Shown piece after piece: positions 46,761-57,026 of a DNA stretch of 64,000 nucleotides. The position numbers and the translations under genes were made by a program. The stretch's first letter is position 1. Every line of letters begins with the position of its first letter. The notes beneath the pieces are model-generated. The model did no database searches. It saw only the letters and a program-made list of their open reading frames with translations, and was not told the origin of the DNA. The DNA is taken from positions 272,353 to 336,352 of the forward strand of contig MNCI01013737.1 of assembly GCA_015680685.1 (NCBI GenBank). Direction: 5' to 3'. The DNA comes from Gnetum montanum (Eukaryota; Streptophyta; Gnetopsida; Gnetales; Gnetaceae).

Positions 46761-47462
46761 CTACCAGTAGTTGCTTTAGAAGGTCTGAAGGCTTGAGAGG
46801 AAGCGAGGTGTACTTTAAACGATCTTTATGCTCAAATTTGGGTTTGGGTTGCATAGATGTCTTAGGTGCAGGTCTAGCAAGTTGCGGTGCATGGCCCTAC
46901 TTGGGCATGGGGTTAGTTGCGAGTGTAGCTAGCTTCTTGGCATTCTTGTTACCATTGTTACTAGGTTTGGGCTTGGCCTTGATCGCCACAGTGGCCACCG
47001 TGGTATTTGGGGCCTTACCCTTGTCCTTCTTTATGAATGTGTTTTTATAGGCAATGTAGGCCAAGTCTTTGCTTACCTCGGCCATGTTCTATATACTCTT
47101 AGTTTGAGTGAAGGCTTGGCTAAGAGTGCGAGCGGCGAGATAGTACAGTTTAGACTTGATGAAGTCATTCACTGCACCCTTAAGGATGGCCAGCAAGTGG
47201 GCCTCTGCAATGGGCTCGCGGATCTTGTTAAGGGTTGCAATCCAACACTGAATGAACTTTTGGACTGGCTCTAGAGGATCTTGCTTCATGCTCATCAACT
47301 AATCCAGTGTGGTTTCTGGCTTCAAGTTGTACTTGAAGCATGTCACGAATTGGGTTAGAAGCTCTTCCAAAGTTGAAATAGATGAGCATGACAGCATGTA
47401 GTACCAATCTAGGGCTTTCCCTACTAGGGACATGGTAAAGACATGAATAATCATGTGCGGTC
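46761..47462 (-). pseudogene. Gag of M, C-terminal half
   Basis: VFTMSLVGKALDWYYML, FVTCFKYNLKPETTLDQL, PLEPVQKFIQCW, LKGAVNDFIKSKLYYLAART and QAFTQTKSI are the capsid-like gag blocks seen in E3 and Y. It is interrupted at 47462 by Y; the N-terminal half continues at 55246. Across the duplication the reading goes on as ...P/HMIIHVF, matching WPHAILSMF in Y. Confidence 0.86.
47458..47462. repeat. Target-site duplication of Y, left copy
   Basis: CGGTC directly before the LTR start TGAAACAC; the same five bases follow the 3' LTR at 55246-55250. Confidence 0.9.
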
Positions 47463-48607
47463 TGAAACACGGACAACCACGGCTACATTTGGTCTCTGGG
47501 ACCCACGGACAACCACGGCTACATTTGGTATTGCACATTGCAACTTTGGGGATCAAAATGCTTAATTGGCACTAAGTATGCAGTACCAGCGTATACGCCC
47601 AGCATATACGCCTAGCATCCTTAGCGTATACGCCCAGCGTATATGCCCAGCGTAGACATCCACCTTACACGCTCGACGTACACTTCACATGTATGCTCGG
47701 CGGGTACGGCAAATGTCTACGCCCGACATGGAGTTTCCAAAGACAGAATGAACACAGCACCGAAGAGCAAGAATTGAAGCAAGTCGGCAACCATTAGCGT
47801 ATACGCCTGGTGTATACGCCCAGCCATTGTCGGTGCATACACTAAGCATGTACGCCCAGCGTCCACAGCATCTACGCCCAGCATAACCAGCATATACGCC
47901 CAGATTCTACGCCCACTTGATACAGCATATACGCTCAGCAGATGTAACATGTTGTACACTTGTAAATCTTACACCCTTTTGCACCTGGTCAACGTCCACG
48001 TGTCGCCCAACCCGAGTCTAGCATAACAACTGGTATAAAAACCCCACTTTTCCACTTGTACACGGGGGTTGGCAAAAAAATCCCAGATAATACCATAGAA
48101 CATTTACGTTGCGCACCAAAGCTAAAAACCCTTTTATGCTGGAAAATCCTGTATGCTAGGCACACAGTCTCTACGCTCCACCTATAGTGCGAACCAGCCG
48201 AGTCATCCCTGCATCCACAGGGGCTTTTCATCTGCCTTGTGTTCCATCACAACTACGTTAGACCGGTGCACTGTACTTTCATTCTGTAATATCATTGTTT
48301 ACAATTTATGCTAATTTCTTACATGTGTTCTATTTACGCTCGTTTACATTTACGCCATGTTCACATCTGTTACACTGTTTATGCTCTCGTTTACGCCTGT
48401 TACACCGTTTACACATAACCCAGCCTATAGCACTTTGGCGTACGTTCGGGGAAATTCTTGTCTGATCCGCGTGTGGACCACCCAAGGTACTCTACCTTCG
48501 TGCATTCTAGCTCGCCCTTAGGTGAAGGTAGGGTCTTCTGTGTGCATCTTGCGATCCCACGGTCTTTGTTTCCTTCCATCCGGAAACCGAAGATTTTAGG
48601 CGGTACA
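47463..48607 (+). repeat. 5' LTR of Y (subfamily 1)
   Basis: TGAAACAC...GGCGGTACA, 1145 bp. The first part has a rearrangement: ACAACCACGGCTACATTTGG occurs twice (47473 and 47509) and the GTACTTCTCC block of the 3' LTR is missing. GCGTATACGC-type motifs run from 47588 to 47945. In a 130-bp stretch compared by eye the two LTRs differ at seven sites, all transitions. Confidence 0.92.
48034..48041 (+). promoter_or_regulatory. LTR TATA box (Y, 5' LTR)
   Basis: TATAAAAACCCCACTTTTCC; the identical block is at 54671-54678 in the 3' LTR. Confidence 0.75.
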
Positions 48608-48612
48608 GAAAC

Positions 48613-48631
48613 TGGCGCTAGAAGGAGGGCC
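48613..48631 (+). promoter_or_regulatory. Primer-binding site (Y)
   Basis: TGGCGCTAGAAGGAGGGCC starts five bases after the LTR, the position where a tRNA 3' end ending in ...GCGCCA anneals to prime minus-strand synthesis. M has the same sequence with one difference (57002-57020). I could not assign the tRNA species. Confidence 0.75.
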
Positions 48632-49348
48632 TCTGCCTAAGACTTACTGTGTCTTAGCATTCTCAGTGTCTACGCTACCGCGTTTACGCTGACTCTACCT
48701 ACAAACCTCCCAGCATATACGTTGTTGCATTTACGCTGCACTCCCTACGCTGTAGACTTCGTTTACGCTGCATGCTAAACTCTGTTTACGCTGCCGACAT
48801 ATACACTACACACTTTACGCTGTAGAAATTGTCTATGCTACACATAAAACTCTGTCTACGCTATCAATGTTTACGCTGCTATAGTGTTTTTACGCTGCTA
48901 CAGTGCTTTTACGCTGCTATAGTGTTTTTACGCTGCTACAGTGCTTTTACGCTGCTACAGTGTTTTTACGCTGCTACAGTACCGCTACAGTATTTTTTCA
49001 ACAAAAACACCCAAAACAAGCCCGTTTCAAAGCCGAATTCACTGCGATTCGCACCTACTTCAAACCCATCTAAGTAATAACAGCCACCAACATGGATAAC
49101 CTTGTCTAAGGCATACAATACACACAACATAACGATTCTGAGATAACTTCCTCTTACCTGAGATCACCATCCGCGTACAACTACAGTTCATAATTTCATA
49201 CTTAGCCAAATTTTCTCTCATTTATGTTGTACACGCTGGACACTTTGAAAAATTTTTAGTGTTCACATGCCGGATACTCTACACACTTAGCCCGAAACAC
49301 ACTCGGCACTTGTTAGCTAGCTCGTACGCTGCCCTGTCACACATCACC
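48632..49348 (+). repeat. 5' leader of Y with an 18-bp tandem array
   Basis: GTTTACGCTG motifs from 48665, then at about 48865-48990 about seven units of TTTTTACGCTGCTACAGTG. After the array the text to the ATG has no feature other than CG-containing motifs. The short ORF over the array is a by-product. Confidence 0.75.
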
Positions 49349-50815
49349 ATGGAGTCCCAGACCTCTAATGCACACGCCTTCATAGTCCCCAAACAAGAAT
49401 AGTATAACTACATCTATGTGAAAATTTAGGCCAACCTTCCTATTGACCACACAGAACAGGAGGCAAAACGAAACTTCGAGCACATATACATGGGAGGTCA
49501 TGAATTTACCCCCTCTGTATATGATATCATCCCCCTTTCTAATCCTCATCATAGGCTCATCTCCCAGCTCCTTCTGGCAAGGGGCCAAAACACACGGTGA
49601 CCCACTGAGGAGCCCCAAAACCAACATGATTTAGATGAATTCGAGGCACACTCTGAACTTGAGGATTCATACCACACCCTCAGTCTCCATGCCTACATGA
49701 ACCCATCACTCCATCCTCGCATGGGATAGATGACCACTCACCAAGTGTCAATGAGCACATAAACACCAGTATCCCAACAGAGATTACCCACTCCCATCTC
49801 CACCCAGCACATACCACACATGCAAATGCATGGGGCCACTTTCACTACATCGGCCCCGCACATCCAGGGTGTCGCTTCGTAGTTTGTGACTAGGCAAGGA
49901 ACCATACCCCTTGTTCAACAACCCACTCACTTCAACGTGCCATACCCCACAACCGCAACTCTGAACATTGCTCCACAGCAACAAATGACAACCCAACAAC
50001 CTCCCCAACCAACTAATCCGCCTACCACTCAAGAGTGGGTAGAAGCAAAAGAAATGATGCAAGCATTAGCGGATGAGATAAAGCAACTCAAAGCTGACAA
50101 CACTGAACAAGTTAAAATACTGGATTTCTACCGCGACGATCCAATTAGCTCTTCAGTGCCACCGTTAGCTTTATCCAAGGGAATTACACTCCCACAGTTA
50201 ACCAAGTACAACGGGAAGGGAGATCCGAATGTTAACTTAGTCACATTTCGATCAGAAACTCTATTGCTTCAAGCTTGGCCCCATGCAATCTTGAGCATGT
50301 TTGCTATGTCCTTAACGAGGGTATCCTTAGACTAGTATTGAGCCTTGCCTCGTAACTCCATATCCTCTCTAGAGGATCTGTTACATCAATTTGTTACCCA
50401 ATTTAAGTACAACCTCAATCCTGAAGCGACACTAGACAGTCTGATACAGGTGAAACAAGCACCACTTGAGCCTGTGCAAAAGTTCATCCAACGATGGAGT
50501 GCAACCCTTAACGAACTTCATGAGCCCATCCCTGAAAAGTATTTGCTTACGATTCTGAAGGCAGCTATGAATGACTTCATTAAGTCAAAACTGTACTACC
50601 TAAGCGCTCAAACATTGAGCCAAGCATTCACACAGATCAAGAACATTGAACAAGCTACACAAACTAGCAATGACCCCACCTATGTGGCTTACAAGAACCA
50701 ACATGTTGCCAAACAAAAGGCAATAACGGAAACTGTGACTGCAAGCACAAAAACAACAAACACTAGTACCAACTCGCCTGCAACAACAAGGGCTACCCCA
50801 AGGCCCAACATTTAG
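49349..50815 (+). pseudogene. Gag of Y
   Basis: Start chosen at ATG 49349 (MESQTSNAHAF), the first in-frame Met after the leader, paralleling the E3 N terminus (YNYICVKI matches YNFICVKI). A glutamine/proline-rich part (QQQMTTQQPPQPTNPPTTQE) precedes the capsid-like domain: FYRDDPISSSVPPLALSKG, LTKYNGKGDPN, FVTQFKYNLNPEATLDSL, PVQKFIQRWSATLNEL and DFIKSKLYYLSAQTLSQAF. It is in one frame with protease; stops are at single codons (for example LD-stop-Y-stop-ALPRNS at 50333-50341) with no frameshift. Confidence 0.9.
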
Positions 50816-51544
50816 TACAAGGATTGCTCTAAGTACACACCTCTACCTGCACAACCTTCTGAACTACTAGAGAAACTCCTTAAAGCCAGGAAAATCCAAT
50901 ACAAACACATAGCGGAGAATGCTCGCCGTCAACATGACAGGTACTGCGAGCTACTAAGGAACCCCACCTTAGCAGCACCAAATGAGCCCCTGGTTCCATG
51001 ACATTTCAAGTTAGACCAATTCTGTCACTACCACCAAATGTCCGGTCACAATACCGACACCTGTCATGCATTAAAGGATGATCTGCAAGCAATGATAGAA
51101 TGGGGCCAACTAAACATCAACACCTTGAATCAACCCAATACAAATGATGCCTCCTATGTCATAAACTCCATTGGCATAGATAAACCTATGTAGCAACCTT
51201 TTGTAATTCATGTGCCTCCCAACAAGGCAACAATCCCCTCTGCCTCCACTAGCAAGAGACCTCCCATCATCACCAAGGTGCCACCTAGAGCACCGATGAC
51301 ACCTTTTGTGGTCAAGGTACCACCACCTCACACGTCCGCTAAGACATTAAATTAGCCTGATGCAATGCAATCCCAAGCACCGAAGACACCCTTTATGGTC
51401 AAAGTACCACCACAGTCATCCGCTAAGACGTTAAACTGGCATGTTGCACCAACGACAATAGCAAAGAAACCTTTCGTTATCAAGGTGTCACAATAGGCTA
51501 GTCAAATAACAAAAACACCTCCTAAACTTCCATTTGTCATAAAA
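50816..51544 (+). pseudogene. Zinc knuckle and PFVVxVPP-repeat linker of Y
   Basis: FKLDQFCHYHQMSGHNTDTC (about 51005-51065) is the complete C-x-YH...GH...C knuckle for RNA binding. Then come repeats PFVIHVPP, PIITKVPP, PFVVKVPP, PFMVKVPP, PFVIKVSQ and PFVIKVPP between 51190 and 51555. Two copies of the minisatellite unit (TCCGCTAAGACRTTAAAYTR) lie in frame between repeats (51331-51354 and 51418-51441) and would encode SAKTLN. Confidence 0.85.
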
Positions 51545-52510
51545 GTGCCACCACACAATGGCCCCTCACTTACCCTGAGCCCAACTGTAGGAAACGTCTC
51601 AACCTCTCCTCTCTCAAGAGTCAACCTTGCCAACAACACGGATAAACTTACCAAATGGCAGCAGAAGAGGACAAATGAACAACGAACAATACCCACAGCT
51701 AAAACAAAGGACACACCTAGTATACAAGAACTGAACACTGGGGGCCCTACCTCTAATCCCAAACAAACCAGGCCCAAGCCCTCAACCCATACAGAGGTAA
51801 CCAGCACAATGGCAAACAACACAGACTCTGTAGCTACATTGGCCCAGGTGAAACAAATGCTCAAACAAAAGAACACAACCATGAACTTGTACGATTTGGT
51901 CATGACATCATCGGCTCATTGCGAAGCCTTAGTGCAAAAGTTAGCATCCATTCCTGTTACAGAGGACATTCCTGCTAACCTGGAATCCATCCGTGCAACG
52001 ATTTCACAACAAACACCACAAGGATTGGGTTCAAACACCTTAGCCTTTCGTGATGATGTAGTTAAATGTAACCTTGAATGAGGGGAAGTCACAATAGCTC
52101 CATTATCGATTAGTGTACGTGTTGGGCAGTGTACCATTCGTAGAGTTCATGTTGATGATGGTGCGGCAACAAACGTAGTTCTATACTCCATCATCGACAA
52201 ACTAGGCATGGCAGATGAGATCATGCCAACAAAAACCATGTGTTTAAAATCTTTCAATGGATCATGTGTCATAGTGAAGGGCACAATCAACTTAGCCTTT
52301 GTGGCAGGAGAACAATTCCCCACCAGCACGGAATTCACTGTCATAGAAGAGATGCCTAGTTTCAACATGATTCTTGGTAGACCTTGGCTAGCACAACAAC
52401 GAGCCGTTTCCTCACCGATACATCAAGAAATCCACCTTCCATACGAAGGTGGACAANTGCATTGTACTAGCTTACGTGCTTGCATATGGCCCGAAAGGGC
52501 CTTAAACTAA
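51545..52510 (+). pseudogene. Protease of Y
   Basis: In frame with gag. LYDLVMTSSAHCEALVQKL precedes the retropepsin; the active-site loop VHVDDGAATNVV is at about 52148, CLKSFNGSCVIVKGTINL and SFNMILGRPWLAQQ follow, and IHQEIHLPYEGG closes the domain at about 52450. One stop (TGA after CNLE, 52079-52081) breaks it. The base at 52457 is undetermined. After YEGG the frame enters minisatellite text and stops at 52510, so no pol follows. Confidence 0.9.
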
Positions 52511-53055
52511 ACCATGGCCTGAAAAGGCCTTAAACTACCACCTTTTCACATTATTTTCTATTCACTTGTGCATTTCAATTCATGTTTTCTACAGTGGCTA
52601 TTTAACATTGTTTTCTCTAGCTACTTTTGTTTACAGGATCGTACAGACGCACATGCATGCATCCACCCTGACAGTCCTGGCATCATGACTTAAAACTGAT
52701 ACCACAGCTATCCTGAAATCATGACAATAAACTGACACCATAGAACAGTCCTAGGTTATGACCTAAAACTGACACCACAACTGTCCTGGCATCATGATAA
52801 TAAACTGATACCCCACAGTGTCCGCAATGACGATAAACTAGCACCCGTCCGGCATGATAGTACACTGCCACCATCACAACTATTAGACTTCGCTAAGACT
52901 ATAAACTAGATTGCCTCCTCATAGTCCACTAAGACTAAAAACTGATAATGTAACGTCTGCCACGATGCTAAACAGGCAATGTCCAACGGGTTAAGACATA
53001 AAACTAACCAATGATAGTCCGCCAAAACTATAAACTGGCAAGTTCATCCGTGGTT
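52487..53055 (+). repeat. Minisatellite after protease in Y
   Basis: It begins with GGCCCGAAAGGGCCTTAAAC and GGCCTGAAAAGGCCTTAAAC, the E3 type found between protease and the antisense gene. From 52670 it changes to ATAAACTGAYACCAC and TAAACTGGCA units typical of the 3' UTR array. The internal deletion that removed RT to integrase therefore lies inside or between these arrays. Confidence 0.78.
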
Positions 53056-54025
53056 CATCAATCTGTTGCCACATTTGAGCTTCATCACTGCATCACCCGC
53101 CATCAGAAGATCCTATCAATGCTGCTGCCATTGACATACAGTGCTTGAAATCTCTTTCAGCATCTTTGTTCCATCTGCTGCCGTGTAAGTCTAAGCTCAA
53201 TTATTCACTTATGGTTTTCTTGTCTCCTTGGAGTTACATTTGCAGGATGACATCCAGGGGTTTTCGCACAAGAATGCATTTCGTCACAAGCAGCGAGATG
53301 GGACAATGTTCACGGCACACATGGCGAGACTAAATCAAACCATTCACTAGTATATCCCCATTCACCGACTCATTCGCTATCTGTTCAGAAACATATTTTA
53401 TTCAGTCACACCTTTGATACACCTAGTACACCCAAAACTTTGAGCATGCTATCGCATACTGTAACACTTTGAAGTAGTCGCGACACATGACATAGCGCTT
53501 GTACATGAGTACAAAGTCAATACATTTTCTTCCAAAAAAAAAGGCAGTTGGCACTTCCCATATAAGCCCCAGGTGGGAAGGTAGTTGTCTCAAAACCAAG
53601 TACTCATGTCCAAAACGGTCAAGAAGCATCCAATTGCATGGCTTTGGCTCTCCGCCAAACAGGACCCCTCTAAAACATTAAACATGGGCCCTGTTTCCCC
53701 AAAGCATGTAACACATCCTCCCATGGCTTTGGTCTTGCCAACAAGTTCTCTTGAATACTAACCAGGAGCCTTGTTCCGCCAAAGGACACACATTGCATGT
53801 CTAAACTCCAAGTCTGCTAAACAATGGCTATTGACAAGGACCAGCATGCCGCACATCCGAGCATCCCATTTCCCAAGCGTAATCCCTTGGGTAGTGATCA
53901 ATCCCCACAATCTCCGTTTTCCTACTAGCCACAAACTTAACTTTCCCGATCCCATATACTACTGAACATGGTGCGATGATGTCTAGTCAACTGGTCATGG
54001 ACAAAGTTTTTATAAGGCTACTTAT
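53056..54025 (+). other. Y 3' untranslated region
   Basis: No gene. At 53545-53590 FPYKPQVGR-type text matches the extreme C terminus of the E3 integrase. 53640-54000 aligns with the E3 3' UTR in reverse. Long apparent ORFs on either strand are not conserved as protein. Confidence 0.65.
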
Positions 54026-54102
54026 GGTGTTTTGCACTTCTTTGTTGATGCTCCTCGGGTAGATTCCTCCAAGAATCAACAAAGAGGGGCCAATGAAACA
54101 CC
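54026..54102 (+). repeat. PPT inverted repeat at the 3' LTR edge (Y)
   Basis: GGTGTTTTGCACTTCTTTG, then TTGAT, faces ATCAACAAAGAGGGGCCAAT + GAAACACC. The polypurine tract AAAGAGGGGCCAA is at 54081-54093 and the LTR starts at 54094. Confidence 0.85.
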
Positions 54103-55245
54103 ACAAAATTTCGAGCTGGGTACTTCTCCAGCAAGAAGCAGGTCCCTGGGACCCACGGACAACCATAGCTACATTTGGTGTCACACATTGCAACTTTGGG
54201 GATCAAAATGCTTAATTGGCACTAAGTATGCAGTACCAGCGTATACGCCCAGCATCCACAGCGTATACGCCCAGCGTAGACATCCAACTTACACGCCCGA
54301 CGTACACTTCACATGTATGCTCGGCGGGTACGGCAAATGTCTACGCCCGACATGGAGTCTCCAAAGATAGAATGAACATAGCACCGAAAAGCAAGAATTG
54401 AAGCAAGTTGGCAACCATCAGCATATACGCCCAGCGTATACTCCCAGCCATTGTCGGTGCATACGTTGAGTGTGTACGCCCAGCATCCACAGCATCTACG
54501 CCCAGCATACCCAGCGTATACGCCCAGAGTCTATGCCCACCCGATATAGTGTATATGCTCATCGTATACGCTCAATAGATGTAACATGTTGTACACTTGT
54601 AAATTTTACGTCCTTTTGCACCTGGTCAACGTCCACGTGTCGCCCAACCCGAGTCTAGCGTACCAACTAGTATAAAAACCCCACTTTTCCACTTGTATGG
54701 GGGGGGTTGGCAAAAAAATCCCAGAGCATACCAGAGAACATTTACATTGTGCACTAGAGCTAAAAACCCTTTTACACTAGACAGTCCTGTACACTGGGCA
54801 CACAGTCTCTATGCTCCGCCTACAGTGCAAACCAGCCGAGTCATCCCTACATCCACCGGGGCTTTTCGTCCGCCTTGTGTTCCATCACAACTACGTTAGA
54901 TCGGTGCACTGTACTTTCATTCTGTAATATCATTGTTTACAATTTACGCTAATTTCTTACATGTGTTTTGTTTACACTCGTTTACATTTATGCCCTGTTC
55001 GCATCTGTTACGTTGTTTAAGCTCTCTTTTACGCCCGTTACGCCGTTTACACATAACCCAACGTATAGCACTTCGGCATACGTTCGGGGAAATCCTTGTC
55101 TAATCCACGTGTGGACCACCCAAGGTACTCTACCTTCGTGCATTCCAGCTTGCCCTCAAGCGAAGGTAGGGTCTTCTGTGTGCATCTTGCGATCCCATAG
55201 TCTTTGTTTCCTTCCAGCCGGAGACTGACGATTTCAGGCGGTACA
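54094..55245 (+). repeat. 3' LTR of Y (subfamily 1)
   Basis: TGAAACACCACAAAATTTCG...CAGGCGGTACA, 1152 bp, followed by the target duplication CGGTC. GCGTATACGC motifs at 54240-54600, TATA box at 54671. It keeps the GTACTTCTCCAGC start block lost from the 5' LTR. Confidence 0.93.
54671..54678 (+). promoter_or_regulatory. LTR TATA box (Y, 3' LTR)
   Basis: TATAAAAACCCCACTTTTCC, the same as the 5' LTR copy. Confidence 0.72.
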
Positions 55246-55790
55246 CGGTCATTATTTCAATATAAGGGATTCAGATCTAAAGGTAACAAGATGTGCATTA
55301 GGATCTCCCTATCCATTGTACTTCATGAAGTGTAGGAGGGACATCCCTAGGGGTAATGTCAAAGCAGGGATTGCAAGGCTAATAAGATCATCTTGGTAAA
55401 AGTCCATGACTTGTACCGTGTCAAACCCAGCATCTTTGAGACATTTTATTTCCTCGATAAGGGTCTGGATAAGCTGGAACACTTGCGACGTTCTGGATGT
55501 TTGGGGAGCTATGGAGGTAGCTCCCACCTGTGGCATGGTAGGGGTGATGGCGTGACCCATTGGCGGTACCATTGAGATAATGCTCGTAGATGGTGCTACT
55601 TGCATTGTCCACCATCCTACAGGTTGTGCTGATGGAGCATCGATCATGAGTTGGATTGCCAGATAGATTGCATGTGTCGTCGACGGCATCAACCATAGCC
55701 CTATCTTGGGTTGTACCGTTTGCGGGGTCTGGTAGGCCTTAGGGCAAACATAATGAGGCATATGCAATGGTTGTGAAATAGGCAAAGAAG
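55246..55790 (-). pseudogene. Gag of M, N-terminal half
   Basis: - strand: MDFYQDDLISLAIPALTLPL, then MKYNG and DPNAHLVTFRSE, ending at the Y insertion site. It also includes the target duplication (55246-55250). Upstream is a low-complexity N-terminal part with many stops. It joins 47462 in frame. Confidence 0.84.
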
Positions 55791-57001
55791 TTAATGGGGT
55801 CCACCATGTGGATGTGAAAAAACATGAACGTAGGAATGGAAATGGAAGTTACATAGGACTATGAAGTAGGCACAATATAAACATGTGGCAGGGTAGCCAT
55901 GATTGGTGTATGATATGCCATGAGAATGGACTGACAAGTGGTTTGCGAAGGAATAGTGGCTGCAAACGAAATAGGTGAAATATGCAAGAAAGGGCATTGC
56001 AATGCCACAGGGTTGATGTGGCTACCCATGGCAGTTGTAATCGCGGGTTGCGGAGGCATACACATGATCAAAAAGGGAGCAGTGATAGATAATGGATTGG
56101 CCCAGCAGGACTAGGTAGTAGGGACCATGATAGGGTTGGCCTAACCTCCCCAATTGGACTGAGGATCAAGCTCCTCTTGTCTGTCCTGGAAGACATCCTC
56201 GTGGTTGGACGCTGTGTCCTATTGCTTCCTAAGCCTAGCCAACTTGATTAGCTAGTCTAGAAGCCATTGATTCATCTGTGTCAAAGGTATGGAAGCGCCA
56301 GGAGTGGGAAAAAATTCCTTCCCGCTACAGTAAGTGAACTCAAAGCTATGTTTTTTTCAAGTTCGTGTACATCCAAGGGAAGATTTGCTTGCACCTTTGC
56401 ACAGAGGAAGTTATATCACTCATGTTGCTAGACCAAGCCCTTAGGCCCCCAATTTTGGATCCTGAGGGATCGACATGTTTCCAGTATCAGGTTGAGTGTT
56501 TGTTCAGCATCTGTGATGCCTTGAATTGGGATGGAAACGTCAATGTTAAAGGTATTAGCAGTAGTAGTTGTGGAATTCATTATTACTAAGCTAGGAAATT
56601 TTGCAAATAGAAGAAAGAAAAAAAATTGGAAAGCTAAAAAGTTTTGTGGACATGCAGGAATTGGAAAGAAATCAAAAAGGCTTTATGTCTCATCAGGTTC
56701 CTGAGGAACCGTTGAAGGGACCGATTTGTACCACACGATGTGTAAACAACCACAGAAGTGTGTCATGTTTATGCTAGTGCACAATAGGGTACAAAGTGCC
56801 TGCAAGACTATCATAAGACAGGCAAGTCAATTGGCGATTGGAGGCTTTATGTCCTGTAGGGTTCCCAGGGAACCATCGAGTCAATCGATTTGCACCACAT
56901 GACATGTAAACAACCACATACAGGTGTCAAGTTTACACTAATGTGTATCAGGGTGTAGAAGGCTTATAGGACTACCGTGACATGTGGAAAGGGCACTAAA
57001 A
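55791..57001 (-). repeat. Gag start region and 5' leader of M, with a tandem duplication
   Basis: The N-terminal gag part fades out around 56.4 kb (KIHVKIC-type text opposite 56365-56400). Two units of about 150-165 bp follow, at about 56680-56845 and 56846-57000, each with a GGTTCCYRRGGAACC palindrome, CCACAYGAYRTGTAAACAAC and a GACTAYCRTRA tail. No further coding sequence. Confidence 0.62.
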
Positions 57002-57020
57002 GGCCCTCCTTCTAGTGCCA
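57002..57020 (-). promoter_or_regulatory. Primer-binding site (M)
   Basis: - strand TGGCACTAGAAGGAGGGCC, six bases from the LTR end; one difference from the Y site. Confidence 0.75.
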
Positions 57021-57026
57021 AAAAGC

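Larger units (their letters stand above)
47463..55245 (+). mobile_element. Y: complete non-autonomous GAG-PR retrotransposon
   Basis: LTRs 47463-48607 and 54094-55245, primer-binding site, leader, one gag-pro frame, 3' UTR, polypurine tract and a perfect 5-bp target duplication define the element, 7783 bp long. RT, both RNase H domains and integrase are absent, as is the antisense gene. After protease the sequence passes straight into the minisatellite and the 3' UTR, which retains a trace of the integrase C terminus (about 53545-53590). It must have moved with enzymes from an E3-like relative, with which it shares LTR, leader, gag and 3' UTR. Confidence 0.93.

Noticed and set aside
48865-48990. 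CRISPR-like regular repeats
   Set aside because: Direct tandem units without unique spacers, inside a plant retrotransposon leader.
48829-49077. Small ORF with repeated LLQCFYAA peptides
   Set aside because: By-product of the 18-bp tandem array in the Y leader; no counterpart in the E3 leader.
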